A stretch of 64,000 nt of DNA from Cherax quadricarinatus (Eukaryota; Arthropoda; Malacostraca; Decapoda; Parastacidae): contig NC_091325.1 in assembly GCF_038502225.1 (NCBI RefSeq), positions 35,048,503 through 35,112,502 on the forward strand, in the 5' to 3' direction. The notes under the pieces were generated by a model. That model was given only the letters and a program-made list of their open reading frames with translations. It did no database searches and had not been told where the DNA came from. The position numbers and the translations under genes were made by a program. This document shows positions 1 through 11,080 of this stretch, in pieces (the stretch's first letter is position 1; each line of letters begins with the position of its first letter).

Positions 1-60
1 GGGAATCATATGAATATTATTAAAATTTAATGCATATTAAAAAACTTTTAAATTACAAAG

Positions 61-3000
61 AATGTGCGTATGTGAGACAGTAAGAATGTGCGTGTGTGAG
101 ACAGCAATAATGTGCGTGTGTGAGACAGCAATACTGTGAGTGTGTGAGACAGCAATAATGTGCGTGTGTGAGACAACAATAATGTGCGTGTGTGAGACAG
201 CAATAATGTGTGTGAGACAACAATAATGTGCGTGTGTGAGACAACAATAATGTGCGTGTGTGAGACAGCAATAATGTGTGTGAGACAATAATGTGCGTGT
301 GTGAGACAGCAATAATGTGCGTGTGTGAGACAGCAATAATGTGCGTGTGTGAGACAACAATAATGTGCGTGTGTGAGACAGCAATAATGTGCGTGTGTGA
401 GACAACAATAATGTGCGTGTGTGAGACAACAATAATGTGCGTGTGTGAGACAGCAATAATGTGCGTGTGTGAGACAACAATAATGTGCGTGTGTGAGACA
501 GCAATAATGTGCGTGTGTGAGACAGCAATAATGTGCGTGTGTGAGACAGCAATAATGTGAGTGTGTGAGAGAGCAATAATGTGCGTGTGTGAGAGAGCAA
601 TAATGTGCGTGTGAGACAACAATAATGTGCGTGTGTGAGACAACAATAATATGAGTGTGTGAGAGAGCAATAATGTGCGTGTGTGAGAGAGCAATAATGT
701 GCGTGTGTGAGAGAGCAATAATGTGCGTGTGTGAGACAAGAATGAAGTGCGTGTGTGAGACAGCAATAATGTGCGTGTGTGAGACAACAATAATGTGCGT
801 GTGTGAGACAGCAATAATGTGCGTGTGTGAGAGAGCAATAATGTGCGTGTGTGAGAGAGCAATAATGTGCGTGTGTGAGAGAGCAATAATGTGCGTGTGT
901 GAGACAACAATAATGTGCGTGTGTGAGACAGCAATAATGTGCGTGTGTGAGAGAGCAATAATGTGCGTGTGTGAGAGAGCAATAATGTGCGTGTGTGAGA
1001 CAACAATAATGTGCGTGTGTGAGACAACAATAATGTGCGTGTGTGAGACAACAATAATGTGCGTGTGTGAGAGAGCAATAATGTGCGTGTGTGAGACAGC
1101 AATAATGTGCGTGTGTGAGACACCAATAATGTGCGTGTGTGAGACAGCAATAATGTGCGTGTGTGAGAGAGCAATAATGTACGTGTGTGAGACAACAATA
1201 ATGTGCGTGTGTGAGACAACAATAATGTGCGTGTGTGAGACAACAATAATGTGCGTGTGTGAGAGAGCAATAATGTACGTGTGTGAGACAGCAATAATGT
1301 GCGTGTGTGAGACACCAATAATGTGCGTGTGTGAGACAGCAATAATGTGCGTGTGTGAGAGAGCAATAATGTACGTGTGTGAGACAACAATAATGTGCGT
1401 GTGTGAGAGAGCAATAATGTACGTGTGTGAGACAGCAATAATGTGCGTGTGTGAGACACCAATAATGTGCGTGTGTGAGACAGCAATAATGTGCGTGTGT
1501 GAGACAACAATAATGTGCGTGTGTGAGAGAGCAATAATGTACGTGTGTGAGACAGCAATAATGTGCGTGTGTGAGACAGCAATAATGTACGTGTGTGAGA
1601 GAGCAATAATGTACGTGTGTGAGAGAGCAATGTGTGTGTGTGAGCAATAATGTGCGTGTGTGAGACAGCAATAATGTGCGTGTGTGAGACAGCAATAATG
1701 TGCGTGTGTGAGACAGCAATAATGTGCGTGTGTGAGACAGCAATAATGTGCGTGTGTGAGACAGCAATAATGTGCGTGTGTGAGACAGCAATAATGTGCG
1801 TGTGTGAGACAGCAATAATGTGTGTGTGTGAGACAACAATAATGTGCGTGTGTGAGACAGCAATAATGTGCGTGTGTGAGACAGCAATAATGTGTGTGTG
1901 TGAGACAGCAATAATGTGTGTGTGTGAGACAGCAATAATGTGCGTGTGTGAGACAGCAATAATGTGCGTGTGTGAGACAACAATAATGTGCGTGTGTGAG
2001 ACAGCAATAATGTGCGTGTGTGAGAGAGCAATAATGTGCGTGTGTGAGACAGCAATAATGTGCGTGTGTGAGACAGCAATAATGTGTGTGTGTGAGAGAG
2101 CAATAATGTGCGTGTGTGAGAGAGCAATAATGTGCGTGTGTGAGAGAGCAATAATGTGTGTGTGTGAGAGAGCAATAATGTGTGTGTGTGAGAGAGCAAT
2201 AATGTGCGTGTGTGAGAGAGCAATAATGTGTGTGTGTGAGAGAGCAATAATGTGCGTGTGTGAGAGAGCAATAATGTGCGTGTGTGAGACAGCAATAATG
2301 TGTGTGTGTGAGAGAGCAATAATGTGCGTGTGTGAGACAGCAATAATGTGTGTGTGTGAGAGAGCAATAATGTGCGTGTGTGAGAGAGCAATAATGTGCG
2401 TGTGTGAGAGAGCAATAATGTGCGTGTGTGAGAGAGCAATAATGTGCGTGTGTGAGAGAGCAATAATGTGCGTGTGTGAGACAACAATAATGTGCGTGTG
2501 TGAGAGAGCAATAATGTGCGTGTGTGAGAGAGCAATAATGTGCGTGTGTGAGAGAGCAATAATGTGCGTGTGTGAGAGAGCAATAATGTGCGTGTGTGAG
2601 ACAACAATAATGTGCGTGTGTGAGAGAGCAATAATGTGCGTGTGTGAGAGAGCAATAATGTGCGTGTGTGAGAGAGCAATAATGTGCGTGTGTGAGACAG
2701 CAATAATGTGTGTGTGTGAGACAACAATAATGTGCGTGTGTGAGAGAGCAATAATGTGCGTGTGTGAGAGAGCAATAATGTGCGTGTGTGAGAGAGCAAT
2801 AATGTGCGTGTGTGAGAGAGCAATAATGTGCGTGTGTGAGAGAGCAATAATGTGCGTGTGTGAGAGAGCAATAATGTGCGTGTGTGAGACAACAATAATG
2901 TGCGTGTGTGAGAGAGCAATAATGTGCGTGTGTGAGACAGCAATAATGTGCGTGTGTGAGACAACAATAATGTGCGTGTGTGAGACAGCAATAATGTGCG

Positions 3001-4743
3001 TGTGTGAGACAGCAATAATGTGCGTGTGTGAGAGAGCAATAATGTGCGTGTGTGAGAGAGCAATAATGTGCGTGTGTGAGAGAGCAATAATGTGCGTGTG
3101 TGAGAGAGCAATAATGTGCGTGTGTGAGAGAGCAATAATGTGCGTGTGTGAGACAGCAATAATGTGCGTGTGTGAGACAGCAATAATGTACGTGTGTGAG
3201 AGAGCAATAATGTACGTGTGTGAGAGAGCAATAATGTACGTGTGTGAGACAGCAATAATGTGCGTGTGTGAGACAGCAATAATGTGCGTGTGTGAGACAG
3301 CAATAATGTGCGTGTGTGAGACAACAATAATGTGCGTGTGTGAGACAGCAATAATGTGCGTGTGTGAGACAACAATAATGTGTGTGTGTGAGAGAGCAAT
3401 AATGTGCGTGTGTGAGAGAGCAATAATGTGCGTGTGTGAGAGAGCAATAATGTGCGTGTGTGAGAGAGCAATAATGTGCGTGTGTGAGAGAGCAATAATG
3501 TGCGTGTGTGAGAGAGCAATAATGTGCGTGTGTGAGAGAGCAATAATGTGCGTGTGTGAGAGAGCAATAATGTGCGTGTGTGAGAGAGCAATAATGTGCG
3601 TGTGTGAGAGAGCAATAATGTGCGTGTGTGAGAGCAATAATGTGTGTGTGTGAGAGAGCAATAATGTGCGTGTGTGAGAGAGCAATAATGTTCGTGTGTG
3701 AGACAGCAATAATGTGCGTGTGTGAGAGAGCAATAATGTGCAGCAATAATGTGCGTGTGTGAGCAATAATGTGCGTGTGTGAGAGAGCAATAATGTGCGT
3801 GTGTGAGAGAGCGTGTGTGAGAGAGCAATAATGTGCGTGTGTGAGAGAGCAATAATGTGCGTGTGTGAGAGAGCAATAATGTGCGTGTGTGAGAGAGCAA
3901 TAATGTGCGTGTGTGAGAGAGCAATAATGTGCGTGTGTGAGACAACAATAATGTGCGTGTGTGAGAGAGCAATAATGTGCGTGTGTGAGAGAGCAATAAT
4001 GTGCGTGTGTGAGAGAGCAATAATGTGCGTGTGTGAGAGAGCAATAATGTGTGTGTGTGAGAGAGCAATAATGTGCGTGTGTGAGAGAGCAATAATGTGC
4101 GTGTGTGAGAGAGCAATAATGTGCGTGTGTGAGAGAGCAATAATGTGCGTGTGTGAGAGAGCAATAATGTGCGTGTGTGAGACAACAATAATGTGCGTGT
4201 GTGAGAGAGCAATAATGTGCGTGTGTGAGAGAGCAATAATGTGTGTGTGTGAGAGAGCAATAATGTGCGTGTGTGAGAGAGCAATAATGTGCGTGTGTGA
4301 GAGAGCAATAATGTGCGTGTGTGAGAGAGCAATAATGTGCGTGTGTGAGAGAGCAATAATGTGTGTGTGTGAGAGAGCAATAATGTGCGTGTGTGAGAGA
4401 GCAATAATGTGCGTGTGTGAGACAACAATAATGTGCGTGTGTGAGAGAGCAATAATGTGCGTGTGTGAGACAACAATAATGTGCGTGTGTGAGAGAGCAA
4501 TAATGTGCGTGTGTGAGACAACAATAATGTGCGTGTGTGAGAGAGCAATAATGTGCGTGTGTGAGAGAGCAATAATGTGCGTGTGTGAGACAACAATAAT
4601 GTGCGTGTGTGAGAGAGCAATAATGTGTGTGTGTGAGAGAGCAATAATGTGCGTGTGTGAGAGAGCAATAATGTGCGTGTGTGAGACAACAATAATGTGC
4701 GTGTGTGAGAGAGCAATAATGTGCGTGTGTGAGAGAGCAATAA
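61..4743. repeat. 24-bp minisatellite, about 195 units
   Basis: Head-to-tail array of a 24-bp unit with core ATGTGCGTGTGTGAGA followed by a variable SAGC/CAAC and AATA. Variants (GAGAGAGC, GAGACAGC, GAGACAAC, GTACGTG, GTGTGTG) are interspersed, and short higher-order blocks occur; for example, a GACACC variant recurs near 1121, 1313 and 1457, spaced by multiples of 24. Because 24 is divisible by 3 and the unit lacks stops in most frames, it yields giant open frames on both strands (MCVCETAI-type and SLTHAHYC-type peptides). These are shadows, not genes. Units are irregular near 270-290, 1630-1650 and 3740-3810. Each unit holds an 11-nt alternating purine-pyrimidine tract. Confidence 0.97.
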
Positions 4744-4769
4744 TGATATATAAATATTTCCTTCAGGTT

Positions 4770-4945
4770 TCTGTTTGGAAAAAAAAGACTGCCGACAAAA
4801 GCAGCAAGAAGACACAATATCAGAAAGTTGTTATTCTATTTTTTTTTCGCTCGGTGACCAGCTTTTTGAGTCTCTTAAAAAACTGGTCTCTGACCGAAAC
4901 AGTATTGTTATATTAAGGTTTGTTCGGCAGAGTCTTCTTCTTATT
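4770..4945. other. Imperfect fold-back (MITE-like) sequence
   Basis: The left end contains AAGACTGCCGACAAA and the right end contains TTTGTTCGGCAGAGTCTT, which are near reverse complements. Inside, GGTGACCAGCTTTTT is mirrored by AAAAAACTGGTCTCTGACC. The stretch could fold into a long imperfect hairpin, as miniature inverted-repeat elements do. No clear target-site duplication was found, so the element class is uncertain. It sits exactly between the 24-bp and 21-bp arrays. Confidence 0.4.
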
Positions 4946-4959
4946 TTCCAGACGCTGTT

Positions 4960-5211
4960 GATACCGACGACCAGCTGAGTGATACCGACGACCAGCTGAG
5001 TGATACCGACGACCAGCTGAGTGATACCGACGACCAGCTGAGTGATACCGACGACCAGCTGAGTGATACCGACGACCAGCTGAGTGATACCGACGACCAG
5101 CTGAGTGATACCGACGACCAGCTGAGTGATACCGACGACCAGCTGAGTGATACCGACGACCAGCTGAGTGATACCGACGACCAGCTGAGTGATACCGACG
5201 ACCAGCTGAGT
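4960..5211 (+). repeat. Perfect 12 x 21-bp tandem array, open as (DTDDQLS)12
   Basis: Twelve identical 21-bp units (GATACCGACGACCAGCTGAG plus T), with 252 bp free of any difference. In the frame starting at 4951 the plus strand reads DAV, then DTDDQLS twelve times, then EKHQCVLWEDLSRS and a stop at 5254-5256. No ATG lies in that frame after the stop at 4891. A good-looking splice acceptor (TCTTCTTCTTATTTTCCAG) ends at 4950, so an acidic heptad-repeat exon at 4951-5256 is possible. It is not proven, and the acceptor lies in the end of a fold-back sequence. The minus-strand reading (TQLVVGI)n is equally open and probably meaningless. Perfect identity argues for a very recent expansion. Confidence 0.9.
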
Positions 5212-5499
5212 GAGAAACATCAATGTGTCCTCTGGGAAGACTTAAGTCGTTCTTAATACTTTAGTATTAGTTACCTCTTTAATATTCATCTATATTAACT
5301 TAAACAATTTAAGAGGAAAATATTACCACTGGAGGAAAGCAATCTAAGAAAAATTATTTAATAATAACATACTAAATTAACCAAAAATAAAGTTTTTCGT
5401 ACAATAATCTACATAATGTTACTAAAGGAATTATGGGTACCTCTTTGAGGAAACATAAAATGTTATAGAGAAGTATTACCTTTTTTGTGGTACACTGAC
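5212..5499. other. AT-rich non-repetitive DNA, probably intronic
   Basis: No repeat, RNA gene or convincing coding sequence was seen. If the exon at 5500-5639 is real, this is the start of its downstream intron on the minus strand. Confidence 0.5.
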
Positions 5500-5639
5500 C
5501 TGATGATGAGCCTCACGTGACCAGGCTGACCAGAGTCCACATTTGGATACAGTCTTGGTTTAACTAGGTGGAAGATTGGGTCAGAAATGTTACCAAAGAA
5601 ATGGTGCATTTCTATTGCAGACATCTCAGTCAGAAGAGC
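5500..5639 (-). CDS. Internal coding exon of an unidentified host protein
   Basis: A 140-bp block on the minus strand is flanked by splice signals: acceptor ...TTAATACAG before 5639 and donor CATCAG|GTCAGT at 5500/5499. Between them one frame is fully open. It starts in phase 0 and ends two bases into a codon. It encodes about 46 residues beginning ALLT, including the runs EMSAIEMHHFFGNISDPI and VKPRLYPNVDSGQPGHVRL. Composition (mixed charge, aromatics, P/G) is that of an ordinary globular protein and quite unlike the low-complexity peptides of the surrounding arrays. I cannot name the family. The open frame extends upstream to an ATG at 5690, but that part (MLLALFTFFVIIDT) looks like pyrimidine-rich intron read as protein. 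The gene would read toward lower coordinates, putting the arrays at 61-4743 and 5733-7659 in its introns. A mobile-element origin cannot be excluded. Confidence 0.65.
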
Positions 5640-5732
5640 CTGTATTAATGTATCAATAATTACAAAGAAAGTAAATAGTGCCAATAACAATAAATTACAA
5701 AATATTTAGTTACAATATTTATTACCTTCGAG

Positions 5733-7659
5733 TGGTAGTAGTAGTAGTCGTGATACATGTGGTGGTAGTAGTAGTAGTCGTGATACATGTGGTGGTAGTA
5801 GTAGTAGTCGTGATACATGTGGTGGTAGTAGTAGTAGTCGTGATACATGTGGTGGTGGTAGTAGTCGTGATACATGTGGTGGTGGTAGTAGTAGTCGTGA
5901 TACATGTGGTGGTAGTAGTAGTCGTGATACATGTGGTGGTAGTAGTAGTCGTGATATATGTGGTGGTAGTAGTAGTCGTGATACATGTGGTGGTAGTAGT
6001 AGTCGTGATACATGTGGTGGTAGTAGTAGTAGTAGTGATACATGTGGTGGTAGTAGTAGTAGTAGTGATACATGTGGTGGTAGTAGTAGTAGTAGTAATA
6101 CATGTGGTGGTAGTAGTAGTAGTAGTAATACATGTGGTGGTAGTAGTAGTAGTAGTAATACATGTGGTGGTAGTAGTAGTAGTAGTAGTAGTAATACATG
6201 TGGTGGTAGTAGTAGTAATACATGTGGTGGTAGTAGTAGTAATACATGTGGTAGCAGACAATACATGTGGTGGTGCAGCAGCAACACATGTGGTGGCAGT
6301 AGTAGTAGCAATACATGTGGCAGTAGTAGTAGTAAGCACACATGGTGGTAGTAGCAGTAACCACATGGCGGTAGCAGTAGCAGCACACATGGTGGCAGTA
6401 GTAGCAGCAGCAATACATGTGGCAGGCAGTAGCAGTAGCAGGCATAGCAGGTGGCAGTAGCAGTAAGCAACATGCGGTGGCAGTAGCAGTAGCAGCACAG
6501 GTGGCATGTAGCAGTAGCAGTAATACATGTGGCAGTAGTAGTGAGTAGTAACACATGTGTGGCAGTAGTAGCAGTAACACATGGGGGTGGCAGTAGTAGC
6601 AGTAACAACATGGCAGGTAGCAGTAGCAGCAGCACACATGCAGCAGTAGCAGTAGCAGCACACATGTGGCAGCAGCAGTAGCAGTAAGCAATACATGGTG
6701 GCAGTAGCAGCAGCAGCAGCAGTCACACGTGGTGGCAGTAGTAGCACACACGTGGTGGCAGTAGCAGTAATACAGCGGTGGTAGTAGCAGCAGTAACCAC
6801 ATGTGGTAGTAGCAGCAGTAATACATGCGGTGGCAGCAGTAGCAGCAAGTACACATGTGGCAGCAGTAGCAGTAATACATGTGGTGGTAGAAGTAGTAGT
6901 GATACATGTGGTGGTAGAAGTAGTAGTGATACATGTGGTGGTAGAAGTAGTAGTGATACATGTGGTGGTAGTAGTAGTAGTGATACATGTGACGGTAGTA
7001 GTAGTGATACATGTGACGGTAGTAGTAGTGATACATGTGACGGTAGTAGTAGTGATACATGTGACGGTAGTAGTAGTGATACATGTGACGGTAGTAGTAG
7101 TGATACATGTGGTGGTAGTAGTAGTAGTAATACATGTGGTGGTAGTAGTAGTAGTAATACATGTGGTGGTAGTAGTAGTAGTAATACATGTGGTGGTAGT
7201 AGTAGTAGTAATACATGTGGTGGTAGTAGTAGTAGTAATACATGTGGTGGTAGAAGTAGTAGTGATACATGTGGTGGTAGAAGTAGTAGTGATACATGTG
7301 GTGGTAGAAGTAGTAGTGATACATGTGGTGGTAGAAGTAGTAGTGATACATGTGGTGGTAGAAGTAGTAGTGATACATGTGGTGGTAGAAGTAGTAGTGA
7401 TACATGTGGTGGTAGTAGTAGTGATACATGTGACGGTAGTAGTAGTGATACATGTGACGGTAGTAGTAGTGATACATGTGACGGTAGTAGTAGTGATACA
7501 TGTGACGGTAGTAGTAGTAATACATGTGGTGGTAGTAGCAGTAGTAATACATGTGGTGGTAGTAGAAGTAGTAATACATGTGGTAGTAGTAGCAGTAGTA
7601 ATACATGTGGTGGTGGTAGTAGTAGTAATACATGTGGTGGTAGTAGTAGTAATACATGT
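5733..7659. repeat. GTAGTAGT/GATACATGTGG minisatellite, variable 24-30 bp units
   Basis: Units follow GATACATGTGGTGGTAGTAG plus extra AGT triplets. Lengths change in steps of three (24, 27, 30), with local variants GTCGTGATAC, GACGGTAGT and GGTAGAAGTAGT forming homogeneous sub-blocks. The middle (about 6240-6870) is scrambled, with AGCAGTAGCAG triplets and CACATGGTGG. Step-of-three variation keeps several frames open (poly-Thr, poly-Val, Tyr/His or Ser/Cys repeats). These are not genes. Confidence 0.95.
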
Positions 7660-7663
7660 GGTC

Positions 7664-7800
7664 AAACCATACCCCGGCCGGGATTGAACCCGCGGTCATA
7701 GAGTCTCAAAACTCCAGCCCGTCGCGTTAGCCACTAGACCAGCTAGCCACAATAAGATTCATCCAACTAGGTATATTTCTACACCATAGGAGATTCGTCT
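7664..7800 (-). mobile_element. tRNA-derived SINE, minus-strand arm of an inverted pair
   Basis: Reverse complement of the SINE at 7845-8005. It carries the pol III B box (GGTTCAATCCC on the minus strand, near 7681-7692) and an A box (GGTCTAGTGG). It has the same body running into the ACACCATAGG end as the other arm, but lacks the tail that follows the ATGGTTT end of the plus copy. It abuts the minisatellite on its left. Confidence 0.75.
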
Positions 7801-7971
7801 GTAAAAACTTGCATTTGTGGTCACAGAGGTGCCTGTGCTAACTTTCCTATGGTGTAGAAATATACCTAGTTGGATGAATCTTATTGTGGCTAGCTGGTCT
7901 AGTGGCTAACGCGACGGGCTGGAGTTTTGAGACTATGACCGCGGGTTCAATCCCAGCCGGGGGTATGGTTT
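7664..7971. repeat. SINE inverted repeat: 128/127-bp arms, 53-bp loop
   Basis: Arms 7664-7791 and 7845-7971 are almost perfect reverse complements, with a handful of mismatches. The spacer is 7792-7844. The whole palindrome interrupts the GATACATGTGG minisatellite, which resumes at 8006. Confidence 0.9.
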
Positions 7972-8005
7972 ATTTGCAATCGTGTCATTACGATTTCTTG
8001 AGTCA
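7845..8005 (+). mobile_element. tRNA-derived SINE, plus-strand copy
   Basis: A tRNA-like head lies at about 7886-7964, with A box TAGCTGGTCTAGTGG (7891-7905) and B box GGTTCAATCCC (7944-7954). A short tail, GCAATCGTGTCATTACG, follows and ends in TTCTTGAGTCA. The same head and tail occur on the minus strand at 32303-32482, so this is a dispersed family. The tRNA arms do not fold cleanly, so this is a SINE promoter and not a working tRNA gene. Isotype not assigned. Confidence 0.8.
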
Positions 8006-8600
8006 ATACATGTGGTGGTAGTAGTAGTAGTAATACATGTGGTGGTGGTAGTAGTAGTGATACATGTGGTGGTGGTAGTAGTGATACATGTGGTGGTGGT
8101 AGTAGTAGTAGTGATACATGTGGTAGTAGTAGTTGTAGTAGTGATACATGTAGTAGTAGTAGTTGTAGTAGTGATACATGTAGTAGTAGTAGTTGTAGTA
8201 GTGATACATGTAGTAGTAGTAGTTGTAGTAGTGATACATGTAGTAGTAGTAGTTGTAGTAGTGATACATGTAGTAGTAGTAGTTGTAGTAGTGATACATG
8301 TAGTAGTAGTAGTGATACATGTGGTAGTAGTAGTTGTAGTAGTGATACATGTGGTAGTAGTAGTAGTAGTAGTGATACATGTGGTGGTAGTAGTAGTAGT
8401 AGTAGTGATACATGTGGTGGTAGTAGTAGTAGTGATACATGTGGTAGTAGTAGTAGTAGTAGTGATACATGTGGTAGTAGTAGTTGTAGTGATACATGTG
8501 GTAGTAGTAGTAGTAGTAGTGATACATGTGGTGGTAGTAGTAGTGATACATGTGGTGGTGGTAGTAGTGATACATGTGGTGGTGGTAGTAGTGGTAGTGT
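8006..8600. repeat. GATACATGTGG/AGT minisatellite, second block
   Basis: Same family as 5733-7659. A homogeneous sub-block of 30-bp units containing AGTAGTAGTAGTTGTAGTAG occupies about 8125-8300. Open frames in several phases are by-products of the three-base periodicity. Confidence 0.94.
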
Positions 8601-9462
8601 TACGGTTCAAATCTTAATCTTTAGCCAGGTTAGTTCATTCCGTAACAACACACTTCATAGAATGAAAGGATATGTTTCCAAACTTAGAAATGTAAGGCAC
8701 AAATAATAGTTACTCAGTCTTTTCAAGTTTCTTTTTATTTAAAAGCTTAAATACTTTAGATATTCATAAATATCTATTAAACATCACTGTCAGAAACTTT
8801 CCTTCACACAAGAAAACTCTTAAATAGAATGTACATGTCAATATGGTCACTACACTTGACAATGATCAGAGGAATATTACCGCTTCCTCAATAGTAACAT
8901 TACTTGTGTGCAAGTACATATATTGAGAATTAACACTTTTTCTGAGTAACTCCCTGGCATAAGGAATATATCACAAAGTTCTAAGCTTGACACTGGTCGT
9001 CACATCGTAACCTGAAGATAACAGTATATGATTGTCAGCAGACTTCACAATAAACCACAAGCTGGATCAGGAGTTTCTATAACCCAATTCTCTATCCAAG
9101 TGAGAATAAGGCGGAGTACTAGGAGGGTAGCTCAGTCAATGTACACTGAGTCAGCAGAGAGAGTGAACTGCCATATACAGTAAATTCCTTCATGACATCA
9201 ACTCGTCAAAAGGGGGAGAGGGTAGAGCGGTGCAAACTACCCACCAATGGAGATACCTTGTTATAAACCTTAGCCAGGTGTACCTACCTAACACATTACT
9301 CAAGATATATATATATACATCATACCCGGGTATATTCCTAAATCAGATAATATTATAAACTAGTGGAATCTTTAATTTAGCTAATATTAAAGAAACCCAG
9401 AGTATAATATTAAGTGGATAATACATATAAATTAATCACATTATGACCTTGGTCATAACAGG
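8601..9462. other. AT-rich unique DNA, no feature seen
   Basis: No long open frame, repeat or RNA signature was found on either strand. A short (AT)n tract lies near 9306-9318. Confidence 0.5.
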
Positions 9463-10100
9463 TAGTGATACATGTGGTGGTAGTAGTGGTAGTGATACAT
9501 GTGGTGGTAGTAGTGGTAGTGATACATGTGGTGGTAGTAGTAGTAGTGATGCATGTGGTGGTAGTAGTAGTAGTGATACATGTGGTGGTAGTAGTAGTAG
9601 TGATACATGTGGTGGTAGTAGTAGTAGTGATACATGTGGTGGTAGTAGTAGTAGTGATACATGTGGTGGTAGTAGTAGTAGTAGTGATACATGTGGTGGT
9701 AGTAGTAGTAGTAATACATGTGGTGGTAGTAGTAGTAGTGATACATGTGGTGGTAGTAGTAGTAGTGATACATGTGGTGGTAGTAGTAGTAGTGATACAT
9801 GTGGTGGTAGTAGTAGTAGTGATACATGTGGTGGTAGTAGTAGTAGTGATACATGTGGTGGTAGTAGTAGTAGTGATACATGTGGTGGTAGTAGTGGTAG
9901 TGATACATGTGGTGGTAGTAGTGGTAGTGATACATGTGGTGGTAGTAGTGGTAGTGATACATGTGGTGGTAGTAGTGGTAGTGATACATGTGGTGGTAGT
10001 AGTGGTAGTGATACATGTGGTAGTAGTGGTAGTGATACATGTGGTGGTAGTAGTGGTAGTGATACATGTGGTGGTAGTAGTAGTAGTGATACATGTGGGA
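9463..10100 (+). repeat. GATACATGTGGTGG/AGT minisatellite, left arm of large palindrome
   Basis: About 26 units of 24-27 bp in the orientation GATACATGTGGTGGTAGTAG, with AGTGGTAGT and AGTAGTAGT variants. It is followed directly by the hairpin centre at 10099-10172 and by the same family in reverse orientation. Confidence 0.94.
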
Positions 10101-10172
10101 GAAAAAGTCAGCTTGTACATGAGTAAAAATAGCTTTAATATCCTTTTTACTCATGTACAAGCTGACTTTCTC
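10099..10172. repeat. Hairpin centre of the palindrome: 29-31-bp arms, 14-bp loop
   Basis: 10099-10129 (GTCAGCTTGTACATGAGTAA within it) and 10144-10172 are reverse complements except for two extra A residues in the left arm. The loop is 10130-10143. The arms extend outward into oppositely oriented minisatellite. Confidence 0.95.
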
Positions 10173-10174
10173 TA

Positions 10175-10950
10175 GCACATGTATCACTACCACTACTACT
10201 ACCACATGTATCACTACCACTACTACCACCACATGTATCACTACCACTACTACTACTGCTACCACATATACCACTACCACTACTACTACCACCACCACAT
10301 ATACCACTACCACTACTACTACCACATGTATCACTACCACTACTACCACCATATGTATCACTACCACTACTACCACCACATGTATCACTACCACTACTAC
10401 TACCACATGTATCACTACCACTACTACCACCACATGTATCACTACCACTACTACTACTGCTACCACATATACCACTACCACTACTACTACCACCACCACA
10501 TATACCACTACCACTACTACTACCACATGTATCACTACCACTACTACCACCATATGTATCACTACCACTACTACCACCACATGTATCACTACCACTACTA
10601 CCACCACATGTATCACTACCACTACTACTACTGCTACCACATATACCACTACCACTGCTACTACCACCACTACCACATATACCACTACCACTGCTACTAC
10701 CACCACCACCACATATACCACTACCACTACTACTACTGCTACCACATATACCACTACCACTACTACTACCAACACCACATATACCACTACCACTACTACT
10801 ACCAACACCACATATCCCACTACCACTGCTACTACCACCACCACCACATATACCACTACCACTACTACTACTGCTACCACATATACCACTACCACTACTA
10901 CTACCACCATCACATATACCACTACCACTACTACTACCAACACCACTACT
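10175..10950 (-). repeat. Inverted GATACATGTGG minisatellite, right arm of palindrome
   Basis: Units read ACATGTATCACTACCACTAC on the plus strand, i.e. the family of 9463-10100 reversed. The right arm also has CATATACCACTACC variants absent from the left arm, so the two arms have diverged or evolved separately since inversion. Confidence 0.94.
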
Positions 10951-11080
10951 ACACCTCACTTTGAGCCTATATATACCCTCTGTGTCCATGTACTGTTTGT
11001 AAAGGCTTGACAAAGCTCCTGGAGAGCGAAACGTTGCCACAATAAAATGTCACATTAGTTACACTTGTGTCCTTTTACTT
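10951..11080 (+). mobile_element. Retroelement terminal sequence, Penelope-like candidate
   Basis: The stretch includes TGACAAAGCTCC, GGAGAGCGAAACG and CACAATAAAATGTCAC. A TGA..A segment, a GC-rich hairpin (AGCTCC / GGAGAGC) and GAAAC follow one another, which resembles a degenerate hammerhead-ribozyme core. Such motifs are known from the ends of Penelope-like elements. Similar tails are, as far as I recall, dispersed in decapod genomes. No reverse transcriptase adjoins it, so the class is an inference. Confidence 0.4.

Noticed and set aside
37..4815. Open frames of 1,200-1,600 codons on both strands over the 24-bp array
   Set aside because: The unit length is a multiple of three with no stops, so all such frames stay open. 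The peptides are pure repeats with no unique domain, start context or splice signals.
7886..7964. Functional tRNA gene
   Set aside because: A and B boxes are present, but the acceptor and anticodon stems do not pair properly and the sequence is part of a dispersed SINE.
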